Source of the DNA: Epilithonimonas mollis
GTDB lineage: Bacteria; Bacteroidota; Bacteroidia; Flavobacteriales; Weeksellaceae
Assembly (NCBI RefSeq): GCF_900142325.1
Contig: NZ_FRAM01000001.1
Coordinates: forward strand, 1 to 64,000
Length of the DNA: 64,000 nucleotides
Reading direction: 5' to 3'
The notes under the pieces were generated by a model. It saw only the letters and a program-made list of their open reading frames with translations. It was not told the origin of the DNA and searched no databases. Position numbers and translations under genes: made by a program. This document shows positions 55,383 to 63,930 of the stretch, piece by piece (position 1 is the first letter of the stretch; every line of letters starts with the position of its first letter).

Positions 55383-56765
55383 TTAAATTTTATCAGAGAC
55401 TTTATTCCGTTTGATAAATTGACCATAGCCTTTTTCTACAAGACATTCATTATTACTGATAGCAACTTTTCCTCTTAACAAAACGGTTTTGACTTTTCCG
55501 GTGACTTCCCAGCCTTCGTAACCGCTGTAATCCACATTCATATGATGGGTTTTTGCTGAAAGCGTATGTTTTTCATTGGGATCGAAAATCACCAAATCGG
55601 CATCCGAACCGATACAAATAGTTCCTTTTTTAGGGTACATTCCGAAAATCTTGGCTGGATTTGTACAGGCCACTTCTACGAATTTGCTTAGTGTAATTCT
55701 GCCTTTATGAACTCCTTCGGAATATAAAAGTTCCATTCGGTTTTCCACAGCCGGATGTCCGTTCGGAATTTTTGAGAAATCGTCAATACCCATTAATTTC
55801 TGTTCCCAGAAAAACGGACAATGGTCTGTTGCAACCACATTGACCAATCCCTGATTGATTCCCGCCCAAAGCGTTTCCTGATCCTTTTTCTCTCTCAACG
55901 GTGGCGACATTACCCATTTTGCACCCTCAAAATCCTGCTCATATAAACTCGCATCAAGAATTAAATACTGAATACAGGTTTCCACGAAAACGTGCTGATT
56001 CCTTCTGGTTGCGTTTCGCACCGCATTCAGAGCGCCTTCGCAAGTAAGATGCACAATATAGCCGGGACAGCCTGTAAAATTGGTCATATCAACAAAACGC
56101 TCGCTGGCTTCTGCTTCCGTCACTTCCGGCTGAGACAGATAGTGATAAATCGGAGCACGATTGCCTTCATTTCGATTTTTCTGAACCAGATAATCAATCA
56201 TATCGCCGTTGGTTGCGTGAACGTTGATAAGTCCGCCGTGTTGTTTCACTTCCTCCATCAAGCCGACCATCTGACGGTCATCCACCATCAATGCACCTTT
56301 ATAAGCCATAAAGGTTTTGAAAGACGTAATGCCTTCCTCTTCTATCATCTCCCGGATTTCTGGCTTGGTATTATCATTATAATCCGTCACAGCCATATGG
56401 AAACTATAATCGCCGACTGCATTTCCCTCGCTTCTTCCCTTCCATTCTTCCAAAGCCGAACGAAGAGACTTCCCTTGAGTCTGAAGAATAAAGTCAATAA
56501 CCATTGTTGTTCCGCCAAATAATGCAGCCCGTGTTCCTGTTTCGTAAGAATCACTGGAAAAAGTTCCCATAAACGGCATATCCAGATGAACGTGAGGATC
56601 TATTCCACCGGGAAAAATCAATTTACCGGAAGCATCAATCACTTCATCCGCTTCATATTTCAGATTCTTCCCGATGGCTGAAATCGTTTCATTTTCGATG
56701 AAGATATCTCCGATGAAATTCTCTGAAGCAGTAACAATATTACCGTTTTTAATTAAAATGCTCAT
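55383..56765 (-). CDS. hydA: Dihydropyrimidinase (D-hydantoinase)
   Basis: 460 residues. Zinc ligands in GGIDPHVHLDM, the carboxylated Lys in FKTFMAYKGALMVDDRQM, His in VHATNGD and VHLTCEGAL, and Asp in ATDHCPFFWEQ. Ring-opening of dihydrouracil to N-carbamoyl-beta-alanine is its expected reaction. The gene sits between the NCS1 transporter and the beta-ureidopropionase, which settles the pathway. Length and motif order are those of the dihydropyrimidinase/hydantoinase family. Confidence 0.95.
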   Translation of the reverse strand: MSILIKNGNIVTASENFIGDIFIENETISAIGKNLKYEADEVIDASGKLIFPGGIDPHVHLDMPFMGTFSSDSYETGTRAALFGGTTMVIDFILQTQGKSLRSALEEWKGRSEGNAVGDYSFHMAVTDYNDNTKPEIREMIEEEGITSFKTFMAYKGALMVDDRQMVGLMEEVKQHGGLINVHATNGDMIDYLVQKNRNEGNRAPIYHYLSQPEVTEAEASERFVDMTNFTGCPGYIVHLTCEGALNAVRNATRRNQHVFVETCIQYLILDASLYEQDFEGAKWVMSPPLREKKDQETLWAGINQGLVNVVATDHCPFFWEQKLMGIDDFSKIPNGHPAVENRMELLYSEGVHKGRITLSKFVEVACTNPAKIFGMYPKKGTICIGSDADLVIFDPNEKHTLSAKTHHMNVDYSGYEGWEVTGKVKTVLLRGKVAISNNECLVEKGYGQFIKRNKVSDKI

Positions 56766-56813
56766 ATATCTTATAAATGATGAATGATAGTTGATAAATG
56801 ATGATTAAAAGTT

Positions 56814-58265
56814 TTATTTTTTATTTTTCATCAATAGAAAATAAATTAATCCACTGATAAAGAATCCGACAAACCATCCGTAATGATAAAGATTGGTCAG
56901 CCACTCAGGAACTGAATCTGCCGGGATAACTTTTATGGTTACCAGAAAGCCCGGAATGTTAGGTATAACCCCGAATATCAAAGCCATAACAGCTTTGGAA
57001 TTAAAACCGTTTTTGTAAGAATAGGTTTTTCCTTCCTGATATAATTCTTCCAAAATCAGCTGTTGTTTTCTCACAAAAAAGTAATCAGAAATCATAATGC
57101 CTCCAATTGGACCAAGCAAGCTGGAATAGCCTACCAGCCAAGTGAAAATATAGCCTGAAGGATCTGCAATGAGTTTCCAGGGACAGATTAAAACTCCTAT
57201 AATCCCTGTAATGTAACCACCTGTTCTGAAGCTGATTTTTGATGGACTGAGATTAGCAAAATCATTAGCCGGACTTACGATATTCGCTGCAATATTAGTT
57301 GCGAGCGTTGAAATTGCAATAGCGATCATTGCCAACGTCACCAGAATTTTGTTCTCAAACTTTCCTGCCAGGATCACAGGATCCCAAATCGTTGTTCCAT
57401 AGATGATGGTTGTTGCAGATGTAACCACGACGCCAATGAAAGAAAAGACTGCCATTGAAGGTGGTAAACCAATCATTTGTCCATTGATCTGAGCTTTTTG
57501 AGAAGTCGCATATCTTGTAAAATCAGGAATATTTAATGATAAAGTTGCCCAGAATCCTACCATTCCTGTCAGAGCCGGAAAGAAAAACTTCCAGAATTCT
57601 GAAGGCGATTGGAATTTCGAAGGCTGATTGAGGATCTCACCCAGACCATCTGTAGAATAAATTGCCCAAAATAACAGCGCAAAAGCCGCAGCCGGAAGAA
57701 ATACCGCTTTAAAAACTAACAATTTACGAATACTATCCACCCCGAAATAAACTACAATCATATTGACTATCAGGAACATTAGAAAGCAAATCATCTCCAG
57801 TACCGGAGGAAAAAATCCGGTAATCATTGGCTCAGAAAGTGACGGAATCCAAACCCTCAAGATTTGATAAAGCGAAACACCGCCAATCCAAGTCTGAATT
57901 CCAAACCAGCCACAGGCTACAATCGCTCTCAATAATGCCGGAATATTAGCACCCGTCGTTCCAAAACTTGCTCTTGCAAAAACCGGAAACGGAATCCCGT
58001 ATTTTGTTCCGGCGTGACCGTTGAGGATCATCGGAATCAGAACAATAAGATTGCCCAAAAATATGGTCAGTACAGATTGCCACCAGTTCATTCCGCCTTC
58101 TATAAGGGAACTTGCCAACATATAAGTTGGGATACACATAGACATACTGATCCATAACGAAGCATAGTTCCAGGTTCCCCAGGTTCTTTTGTTTGGAGAA
58201 ACCGGCGCCAAATCTTCATTATAAAGTTCCGGGTCAAAAACAGGATTCTGATTAATATCTGACAT
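56814..58265 (-). CDS. NCS1 family nucleobase transporter
   Basis: 483 residues with twelve membrane helices. WNYASLWISMSMCIPTYMLASSLIEGGMNWWQSVLTIFLGNLIVLIPMILNGHAGTKYGIPFPVFARASFGTTGANIPALLRAIVACGWFGIQTWIGG is the conserved first half of NCS1 (Fur/PucI-like) permeases. Members carry uracil, allantoin, hydantoin or thiamine with a cation. Its place in the cluster points to uracil/thymine or dihydropyrimidine uptake. The gap to the aminotransferase is 17 bases. Confidence 0.93.
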   Translation of the reverse strand: MSDINQNPVFDPELYNEDLAPVSPNKRTWGTWNYASLWISMSMCIPTYMLASSLIEGGMNWWQSVLTIFLGNLIVLIPMILNGHAGTKYGIPFPVFARASFGTTGANIPALLRAIVACGWFGIQTWIGGVSLYQILRVWIPSLSEPMITGFFPPVLEMICFLMFLIVNMIVVYFGVDSIRKLLVFKAVFLPAAAFALLFWAIYSTDGLGEILNQPSKFQSPSEFWKFFFPALTGMVGFWATLSLNIPDFTRYATSQKAQINGQMIGLPPSMAVFSFIGVVVTSATTIIYGTTIWDPVILAGKFENKILVTLAMIAIAISTLATNIAANIVSPANDFANLSPSKISFRTGGYITGIIGVLICPWKLIADPSGYIFTWLVGYSSLLGPIGGIMISDYFFVRKQQLILEELYQEGKTYSYKNGFNSKAVMALIFGVIPNIPGFLVTIKVIPADSVPEWLTNLYHYGWFVGFFISGLIYFLLMKNKK

Positions 58266-58282
58266 TATTCAATTTTGAATTA

Positions 58283-59632
58283 CTAGTAAGTCGCTTCGTC
58301 AGCAATTTTGAGTGCTTCCGATATGATTGCCAAACCCTCTTCCATCTCTTCTTTTGTAATGATCAATGGTGGTGCGATGAAAATGTATCCCCATCTTACG
58401 AAAGTGTACATTCCAAGCCCTTTGATTTTAGCTGCTACTTTATTCATCACCTCCATTTGGTCTGGTTTTGCATTGAAGGGTGCCATTGGTTCTTTGGTTT
58501 CCCTATTTTTCACCAATTCCAGGCAACCAAGCAATCCTGTATTTCGGAAATCACCGATTGAAGGATGAATTTTCTTCATATCCTCAATTCGAGACTCTAG
58601 GTATTTCCCCATTTCAGCAGCTCTTTCTATAAGGTTATCTTCTTCATAGATTCTGATGACCTCCATTGCAGCAGCACAGGAAACTGCGTGTGCAGAATAC
58701 GTCAAACCTAAGGGCAAAACATTATCATCGTATTTGGAAGCAATCTTTTCCGAAATCATCACACATCCCAAAGGCAAATAGCCACAAGTAAGACCTTTAG
58801 CCATTACAATCATATCAGGGATAATATCATGATTCTGGAAACCGAACCATTTCCCGGTTCTCCCAAAGCCAGACATCACTTCATCCATTATTAACAAAAT
58901 CCCGTGTTTGTTGCAGATTTCTCTTACTTTTTTAAGATAGCCATTTGGGTATTGCAGGCAGCCGGAAGTTCCGGATTCGCCTTCGAGAAGAATAGCTGCA
59001 ATGGTATTTGGTCCTTCATATTCGATTTGTCTTTCCAGAGAAGCAACCGAATCTTTCAGAAGATTTTCTTCGCCGTATTCATAACGATAGGCATTAGGTA
59101 AATCGAAATGAACAAAATTAGGTGCCTGCTGAGCATCTACAGGAATTTTCCTTGGATCGCCACCTGCGGAAATAGCACCAATGGTAGCACCGTGATATGA
59201 CTGATATCTTGTGAAAATCTTGTGCCTGCCGGTATAAAGCCTTGCTAATTTAATCGCATTTTCATTGGAAGTTGCACCACAAACAGTGAAAAAAGCACGG
59301 TTAAGATCGCCCGGACAGATCTCTGCCAGTTTTTTTCCTAAATCTCCACGGACTTTGGAAACACAGCTTGGTGAAATAAACGCCACTTCCTGCATTTGTT
59401 TTACGACTGCTGCCGTTACTCTCTGATCACCATATCCAATATTGGAATTCATCAATCCCGATGAAAAATCAATGATTTTCTGACCGCTGTAATCATACAG
59501 ATAAACACCTTCCGCCCTTTCAATCGCAAACGGATCAATACCTTTCTGTTTGGACCAGGACATTATGGTGTAATCTAGTGCATTATCTATAACTTCCTGT
59601 CTGTTGATTTTATGTTTTAATGTATCTGACAT
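58283..59632 (-). CDS. Class III aminotransferase, likely beta-alanine:pyruvate or 2-oxoglutarate
   Basis: 449 residues. PLP-binding motifs: FFTVCGATSNENAIKLARLYTGRHKIFTRYQSYHGATIGAISAGG (phosphate and ring), LIMDEVMSGFGRTGKWFGFQ (Asp to pyridine N) and catalytic Lys in IVMAKGLTCGYLPLGCVM. The subgroup is the omega-aminotransferases (aspartate aminotransferase family). Next to mmsA and the pyrimidine genes it would convert beta-alanine into malonate semialdehyde. The amino acceptor cannot be read. Confidence 0.9.
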   Translation of the reverse strand: MSDTLKHKINRQEVIDNALDYTIMSWSKQKGIDPFAIERAEGVYLYDYSGQKIIDFSSGLMNSNIGYGDQRVTAAVVKQMQEVAFISPSCVSKVRGDLGKKLAEICPGDLNRAFFTVCGATSNENAIKLARLYTGRHKIFTRYQSYHGATIGAISAGGDPRKIPVDAQQAPNFVHFDLPNAYRYEYGEENLLKDSVASLERQIEYEGPNTIAAILLEGESGTSGCLQYPNGYLKKVREICNKHGILLIMDEVMSGFGRTGKWFGFQNHDIIPDMIVMAKGLTCGYLPLGCVMISEKIASKYDDNVLPLGLTYSAHAVSCAAAMEVIRIYEEDNLIERAAEMGKYLESRIEDMKKIHPSIGDFRNTGLLGCLELVKNRETKEPMAPFNAKPDQMEVMNKVAAKIKGLGMYTFVRWGYIFIAPPLIITKEEMEEGLAIISEALKIADEATY

Positions 59633-59657
59633 TTTTAATTTGAAATTTGAAATTATA

Positions 59658-61121
59658 TTAACTCATCCAGTTGATGCCAGCTTCAGGATTCCATTTGGTA
59701 GTCATTTTTTTCAGCTTGGTCCAGAACTCGATGGAACTTTTACCTGTTATATCACCCACTCCGAATCTCGACTCATTCCAACCTCCAAAAGAGAATGGCT
59801 CTCTTGGAACCGGAACACCAATGTTTACCCCGATCATCCCAGCCGAAGCATTTTCCATCACATATCTGGCAAGTCCTCCGCTTTGTGTGAAAACAGAAGC
59901 TGCGTTACCGTAAGGATTGGCATTTTCTATTTTCATAGCCTCTTCCAGGCTTCTGCTTCTGATGATGGAAATAACAGGCCCGAAGATTTCTTCTCTGGCA
60001 ACAGACATTTCGGGTGTTACAAAGTCAATAATAGTCGGGCCTACATAGTAGCCGTTTTCCTTTCCTTCGACCTGGTAATTTCTTCCATCTAAAAGTATTT
60101 TTGCCCCATCTTTCTCGGCCTGGGTTATGTAGCCTTCGATTCTTTCTTTTGCTGCTTTAGAAATCACGGAACCCAGGTTTTTGCCGGGAACAACATTCCT
60201 GGCTTCCTGCACCATTTTCTCTATAATATGGTCTGTCTGCCCTACTGCGACCATTGCAGAAGCTGCCATACAACGCTGACCCGCACACCCCGACATCGAT
60301 GCGGTTACGTTGGCGGCGGTCATTTCAGGATTAGCATCCGGCAGGACCAGCAGGTGGTTTTTTGCACCACCCAGTGCCAAACATCTTTTGAGATTGGAAG
60401 TTGCACGCTGATAGACAATCTTCGCCACTTTGGTAGAACCTACAAACGACACCGCTTCTATATCGGGATGATCGCAGATGGCTTCTACAATTTCCTTTTC
60501 ACCGTGGACGATGTTCAGAACACCGTCTGGAAGACCTGCCTGCTTCAGAAGATCTGCAATTTTCAAGGCACTTAACGGTACCAGTTCCGAGGTCTTCAGT
60601 ATCATTGTATTGCCTAATGCAATGGCATTCGGGATGGTCCAGTTGGGTACCATTGACGGAAAATTGAAAGGAACGATAGAGGCCACTACGCCCAGAGCCG
60701 AATGCTCTGTCCGGCATTCTACGCCTTTGCTGACCTCGAGGATTTCGCCCTGTGTAAGCTGCGGGAGCGACACCGCAAATTCGGTCAGTTCAATGCTTTT
60801 TTCTATCTCCGCTCTCGCTTCATCGAGAGTCTTTCCGTTCTCTTCCTGAATCAGTGCAGACAGCTCTGCCATATTCTGTTCCAGAAGAGTCTTGTATCTG
60901 AAAAATACCTGGACCCTATCCTTGATGGGCGTTTTGGACCATGTTTTAAAAGCTTCTTTTGCTGCCGAAACCGCTTTGTCCAGATCTTCCTTAGAAGAGA
61001 CTGCGACCTCGGCAATCACTTCGCCTGTCAGCGGCGATTCCACTGGCATCCACCGATCGGTCATTGTTTCCACTAAGCGTCCATTGATGTAATTTTTAGC
61101 TTTTCCGTATTTATTTGACAT
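59658..61121 (-). CDS. mmsA: CoA-acylating methylmalonate-semialdehyde dehydrogenase
   Basis: 487 residues from MSNKYGKAKNYINGRLVET. FNFPSMVPNWTIPNAIALGNTMILKTSELVPLSALKIADLL (cofactor), FVGSTKVAKIVYQRATSNLKRCLALGGAKNHLLVLPDAN, and catalytic Cys in MSGCAGQRCMAASAMVAVG are the MMSDH blocks. It turns malonate or methylmalonate semialdehyde into acetyl- or propionyl-CoA. First gene of the pyrimidine operon, divergent from the Lrp-type regulator. The longer frame to 61172 would run into the promoter region. Confidence 0.94.
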   Translation of the reverse strand: MSNKYGKAKNYINGRLVETMTDRWMPVESPLTGEVIAEVAVSSKEDLDKAVSAAKEAFKTWSKTPIKDRVQVFFRYKTLLEQNMAELSALIQEENGKTLDEARAEIEKSIELTEFAVSLPQLTQGEILEVSKGVECRTEHSALGVVASIVPFNFPSMVPNWTIPNAIALGNTMILKTSELVPLSALKIADLLKQAGLPDGVLNIVHGEKEIVEAICDHPDIEAVSFVGSTKVAKIVYQRATSNLKRCLALGGAKNHLLVLPDANPEMTAANVTASMSGCAGQRCMAASAMVAVGQTDHIIEKMVQEARNVVPGKNLGSVISKAAKERIEGYITQAEKDGAKILLDGRNYQVEGKENGYYVGPTIIDFVTPEMSVAREEIFGPVISIIRSRSLEEAMKIENANPYGNAASVFTQSGGLARYVMENASAGMIGVNIGVPVPREPFSFGGWNESRFGVGDITGKSSIEFWTKLKKMTTKWNPEAGINWMS

Positions 61122-61262
61122 TTTTATTATTGAATTTTTAATGATTTTAACAAAAGCTAATCTAAAAAACAATTCCCAATAATCTGCAATTTTTACAATA
61201 ATTTATAATCATTCTAAAAAATTTGCAAAATTTTGATAGTTTTGTGTAAAATTTATTTTCAG
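61122..61262. promoter_or_regulatory. Divergent promoter region of mmsA and the Lrp-type gene
   Basis: 141 bases, very AT-rich. TAGTTTTG at 61237-61244 matches TAnnTTTG for the regulator. AAATTTGCAAAATTT (61220-61234) is a near-palindrome and a possible Lrp-type operator; TTACAATAATTTATAA (61194-61209) is another. Site function is inferred. Confidence 0.5.
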
Positions 61263-61727
61263 ATGGAAAACAAACTGGACGATATCGACTTTATGATCCT
61301 AAAAGAACTACAGAAAGACGGCCGCGCCTCCTTTACCGAAATCGCCGACAGGCTCAAAGTCTCTATCAGCAATGTCCGAAGCCGTGTTACAAAACTTATT
61401 GAAGACAAGACCATCCAGATAGTGGGGAGAATCAATCCGCAGAATGTGGGGTTTAATGCTTATGCCAATATTGCAGTATCCGTGCGCCCAGCCAAACTGA
61501 TCCCCAATGTTATCGATACCCTTATGAAAATGCCTGAAGTCAGCTTTCTTGCCAATACAGCAGGGGAATTTGATATCGAGGTTGATATTATGAGCAAGAA
61601 CAATGAACAGCTCCATCAGCTCGTGAACCAGAAAATCGCCAAGATAGAAGGTGTGTTCCAGACGAAGACCACGCTTTATATGAAGGTGCATAAATATGCG
61701 CAGCCTGACCTGGATCTGGTGAAATAA
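61263..61727 (+). CDS. Lrp/AsnC family transcriptional regulator
   Basis: 154 residues from MENKLDDIDFMILKELQKDGR. N-terminal helix-turn-helix (ASFTEIADRLKVSISNVRSRVTKLIEDKTIQIVGRI) and C-terminal RAM ligand-binding domain (VAxNTAGEFDIEVDIMSKNNEQLHQLVNQKIAKIEGVFQTKTTLYMKVHK). Divergent from mmsA across a 141-base spacer, the usual position for a local regulator of a catabolic operon. Beta-alanine or a related amino acid would be a natural effector; this is inference. The Met at 61263 is preferred over upstream codons because the HTH starts there. Confidence 0.93.
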   Translation: MENKLDDIDFMILKELQKDGRASFTEIADRLKVSISNVRSRVTKLIEDKTIQIVGRINPQNVGFNAYANIAVSVRPAKLIPNVIDTLMKMPEVSFLANTAGEFDIEVDIMSKNNEQLHQLVNQKIAKIEGVFQTKTTLYMKVHKYAQPDLDLVK

Positions 61728-61764
61728 AAGATTATCATCAGGCTTTTTAAAGGGTATAACAAAA

Positions 61765-61791
61765 AAAATTGAGCAACAGGTGCTCAATTTT
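61765..61791. terminator. Terminator after the Lrp-type gene
   Basis: AAAATTGAGCA and TGCTCAATTTT pair around ACAGG. Convergent genes end on both sides. Confidence 0.9.
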
Positions 61792-61813
61792 CAACTTAAT
61801 TGTATGCCACGGA

Positions 61814-62446
61814 TTACTTAACCGCCGCTTTTGTTTTTTCCGATTCCTTCAGGTGATGCTCCAATGTCGGAAGCGTTTCAGATGCAAATGATTTTAAAGA
61901 AACTTCTGTTCCTTTGGCAGCCTGCACTTTAAATCCGGATATGTCTTTTTTGTGGTCGGTTACCATAAGATCTGCATAGGCACGATCAAAGTCAGCCCCT
62001 TTCTTAGCCTTCAGTGCATCATATTTTTTCTGCTGATCAGCATCCATGGCTGCCGGTAAAGTGTAGCCTACTGCTGCCGCCCACTTTTTGAGTTCATCAT
62101 TCGCTTTGCTGTGATCCTTTACCATCATAGCCCCCAGAGCTTTGACAGCGGTACTGTTTGCATTGGCAGCAGCCAAACCGCCCATCATCACCTCCATCAT
62201 ACCGCCTTTTGCCGCGGCATCTGCGAACTGCTTATCCTGCATGCTTAGATCTTTATCTGTTCTTCCCGCTTTTGCAGCAGCGGCCGAGTCTGCCGCAGGC
62301 ATTCCGGCAGTATCATTCATTGTGGCTGAATCGTCCGGGACTGCCATGGTAGTGCTGTCCATGTCTGTGCTGAATGTTGTTTTTTCATTTTTGCTGCAGG
62401 CCATCAAAGCCGCAGCAGCCAAGAGGCTTAAAACTGAATTTTTCAT
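61814..62446 (-). CDS. DUF4142 lipoprotein
   Basis: About 210 residues from MKNSVLSLLAAAALMACSKNEK, a lipoprotein signal peptide with Cys at residue 17. An acidic, Ala-rich linker is followed by a helical DUF4142 domain (DKDLSMQDKQFADAAAKGGMMEVMMGGLAAANANSTAVKALGAMMVKDHSKANDELKKWA...DHKKDISGFKVQAAKG), a ferritin-like bundle with conserved His in DHSKAN and TDHKKD. Function is unknown; members are often stress-induced. The upstream frame to 62542 has no support. Confidence 0.9.
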   Translation of the reverse strand: MKNSVLSLLAAAALMACSKNEKTTFSTDMDSTTMAVPDDSATMNDTAGMPAADSAAAAKAGRTDKDLSMQDKQFADAAAKGGMMEVMMGGLAAANANSTAVKALGAMMVKDHSKANDELKKWAAAVGYTLPAAMDADQQKKYDALKAKKGADFDRAYADLMVTDHKKDISGFKVQAAKGTEVSLKSFASETLPTLEHHLKESEKTKAAVK

Positions 62447-62685
62447 AAGAGTAAGTATTTTGGTGTGTTGCCTACAGAGGTAACAATTTGTCTGCCAAAT
62501 CATTAGGCCCTTCTGAAAGCCCCTGTACCAGCTAATCACCAACCCCTGATGCCATTCATATGATTTGCAATTAATATCACCTTTTCTTTCTTAAATCGCA
62601 TTAGAAACGATTTATGGTCTTAAAATTGATATTGAATCTGAAATAACAATTACTATTTGATTCTAACTTAACACCCTTTCACACC

Positions 62686-63054
62686 ATGATATTTGATAAG
62701 AACTTTTTGAAATCATCCGGCGAAGACGGCTTTTTTATCTTCCAGGAGGATCAAGGCAACAGCAGCTTCGTGAATCCTTATAATGACAATCCTTATATGA
62801 TCAGCTCTCTGCAGAAGCTGAAGAACCGCATCAGCTGTAAGAAGAAACAATCTGTGATCGACTCGTGCCTGGATGATTACAAAGACCAGATCGTAGAGCA
62901 CCCACAGATGAACCATGTTTTTGACAATGATTTGCAGCCTCAGCCCAACAGCTTTGCAGCTTATGCCAAATCCTCTTATCAAAAGGTCCTTAAAGATCTG
63001 GAGCATCTTCAGAACCTCATCGATCAACTTGGGGTTAACGAGGTGCGAATCTAA
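62686..63054 (+). CDS. Hypothetical protein, soluble and mostly helical
   Basis: 122 residues with no signal peptide or membrane segment. The middle has two Cys (NRISCKKKQSVIDSCLDDYKDQ) and the C-terminus a charged helix (SSYQKVLKDLEHLQNLIDQLGVNE). Isolated between the divergent DUF4142 gene and a convergent DJ-1/PfpI gene. I do not recognise it. Codon use looks like that of its neighbours, and it has its own terminator, so it is probably real. Confidence 0.65.
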   Translation: MIFDKNFLKSSGEDGFFIFQEDQGNSSFVNPYNDNPYMISSLQKLKNRISCKKKQSVIDSCLDDYKDQIVEHPQMNHVFDNDLQPQPNSFAAYAKSSYQKVLKDLEHLQNLIDQLGVNEVRI

Positions 63055-63136
63055 ATGAGTTGTTGATGGCGGCAATTTTTATAAAGAAAGCTCGCTGATT
63101 CTGCAGATTTATTTTATCATCTATTACAAAAATAAG

Positions 63137-63166
63137 AGAGACCTGAGTGATTCCACTCAGGTCTCT
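63137..63166. terminator. Bidirectional terminator
   Basis: AGAGACCTGAGTG and CACTCAGGTCTCT pair perfectly around ATTC, followed by TTCTGTTT. It divides the orphan gene and the DJ-1/PfpI gene, which converge. Confidence 0.95.
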
Positions 63167-63186
63167 TTCTGTTTGATCACTTGTAT

Positions 63187-63735
63187 TTAAAGGGTCTGCT
63201 CCTGGTGCCTGCCCTCTCTGATCTCTTCTACCAATTTGGCATTAAAGGCAGGGAGATCTTCCGGTGTACGGCTGGTGACCAATCCGTGGTCCACTACCAC
63301 CTCGCTGTCTTCCCAGTCGGCACCAGCATTTTTCAGGTCGATGCTGACAGACTGTACCGAAGTCATCTTCCTGCCCCTGACAGCACCGGCACTGATCAAA
63401 ACCTGCGGGCCGTGGCAAATGGCTGCTACCGGCTTATGCTGCTCAAAAAATTCCTGTACCAATGCAATTGCTTTCTTATTGGTTCTGAGCTGATCCGGGT
63501 TGATGACACCGCCCGGAAGCACCAGGGCATCATAATCCGATGCCGACACCTCGTCCAGGGTTCTGTCCACATCATATTCCTTTCCCCAGTCCTTTCCAGC
63601 CCATGCCCTGATGGTTCCAGCTTCCGGGCTTACGATATGGGCGGTCCAGCCCTGCTGTTCCAAATGCTGTTTCGGCGAACTTAATTCACTTTCCTCGAAT
63701 CCGTGGGTTGCCACTATGGCTACTTTCTTTGACAT
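63187..63735 (-). CDS. DJ-1/PfpI family protein (type 1 glutamine amidotransferase-like)
   Basis: 182 residues. Glu15 (THGFEESEL), nucleophile Cys107 in AAICHGPQVL and His108 make up the active site of the PfpI/YhbO branch; ALVLPGGVINPDQLR and HGLVTSRTPEDLPAF are further signatures. Members are proteases, glyoxalases or deglycases induced by stress. No partner gene is seen. Confidence 0.93.
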   Translation of the reverse strand: MSKKVAIVATHGFEESELSSPKQHLEQQGWTAHIVSPEAGTIRAWAGKDWGKEYDVDRTLDEVSASDYDALVLPGGVINPDQLRTNKKAIALVQEFFEQHKPVAAICHGPQVLISAGAVRGRKMTSVQSVSIDLKNAGADWEDSEVVVDHGLVTSRTPEDLPAFNAKLVEEIREGRHQEQTL

Positions 63736-63930
63736 AATATTTATTTTTTTGGTGTTAATATGGCTGTTTAAAAGAAAATATAATGCCGAGAGCGGCCCGG
63801 AAGGTTTTAAAGTTTGTTAAAATAGCGGGATCAAGATCTTAACAGGTTATAAAACGGCGGTTGCAGGTTCTGGCAATGATCTTTAAATTTGAGGTGTTAA
63901 AACCAATTCAAATCAATCTAAACCCAGAGG

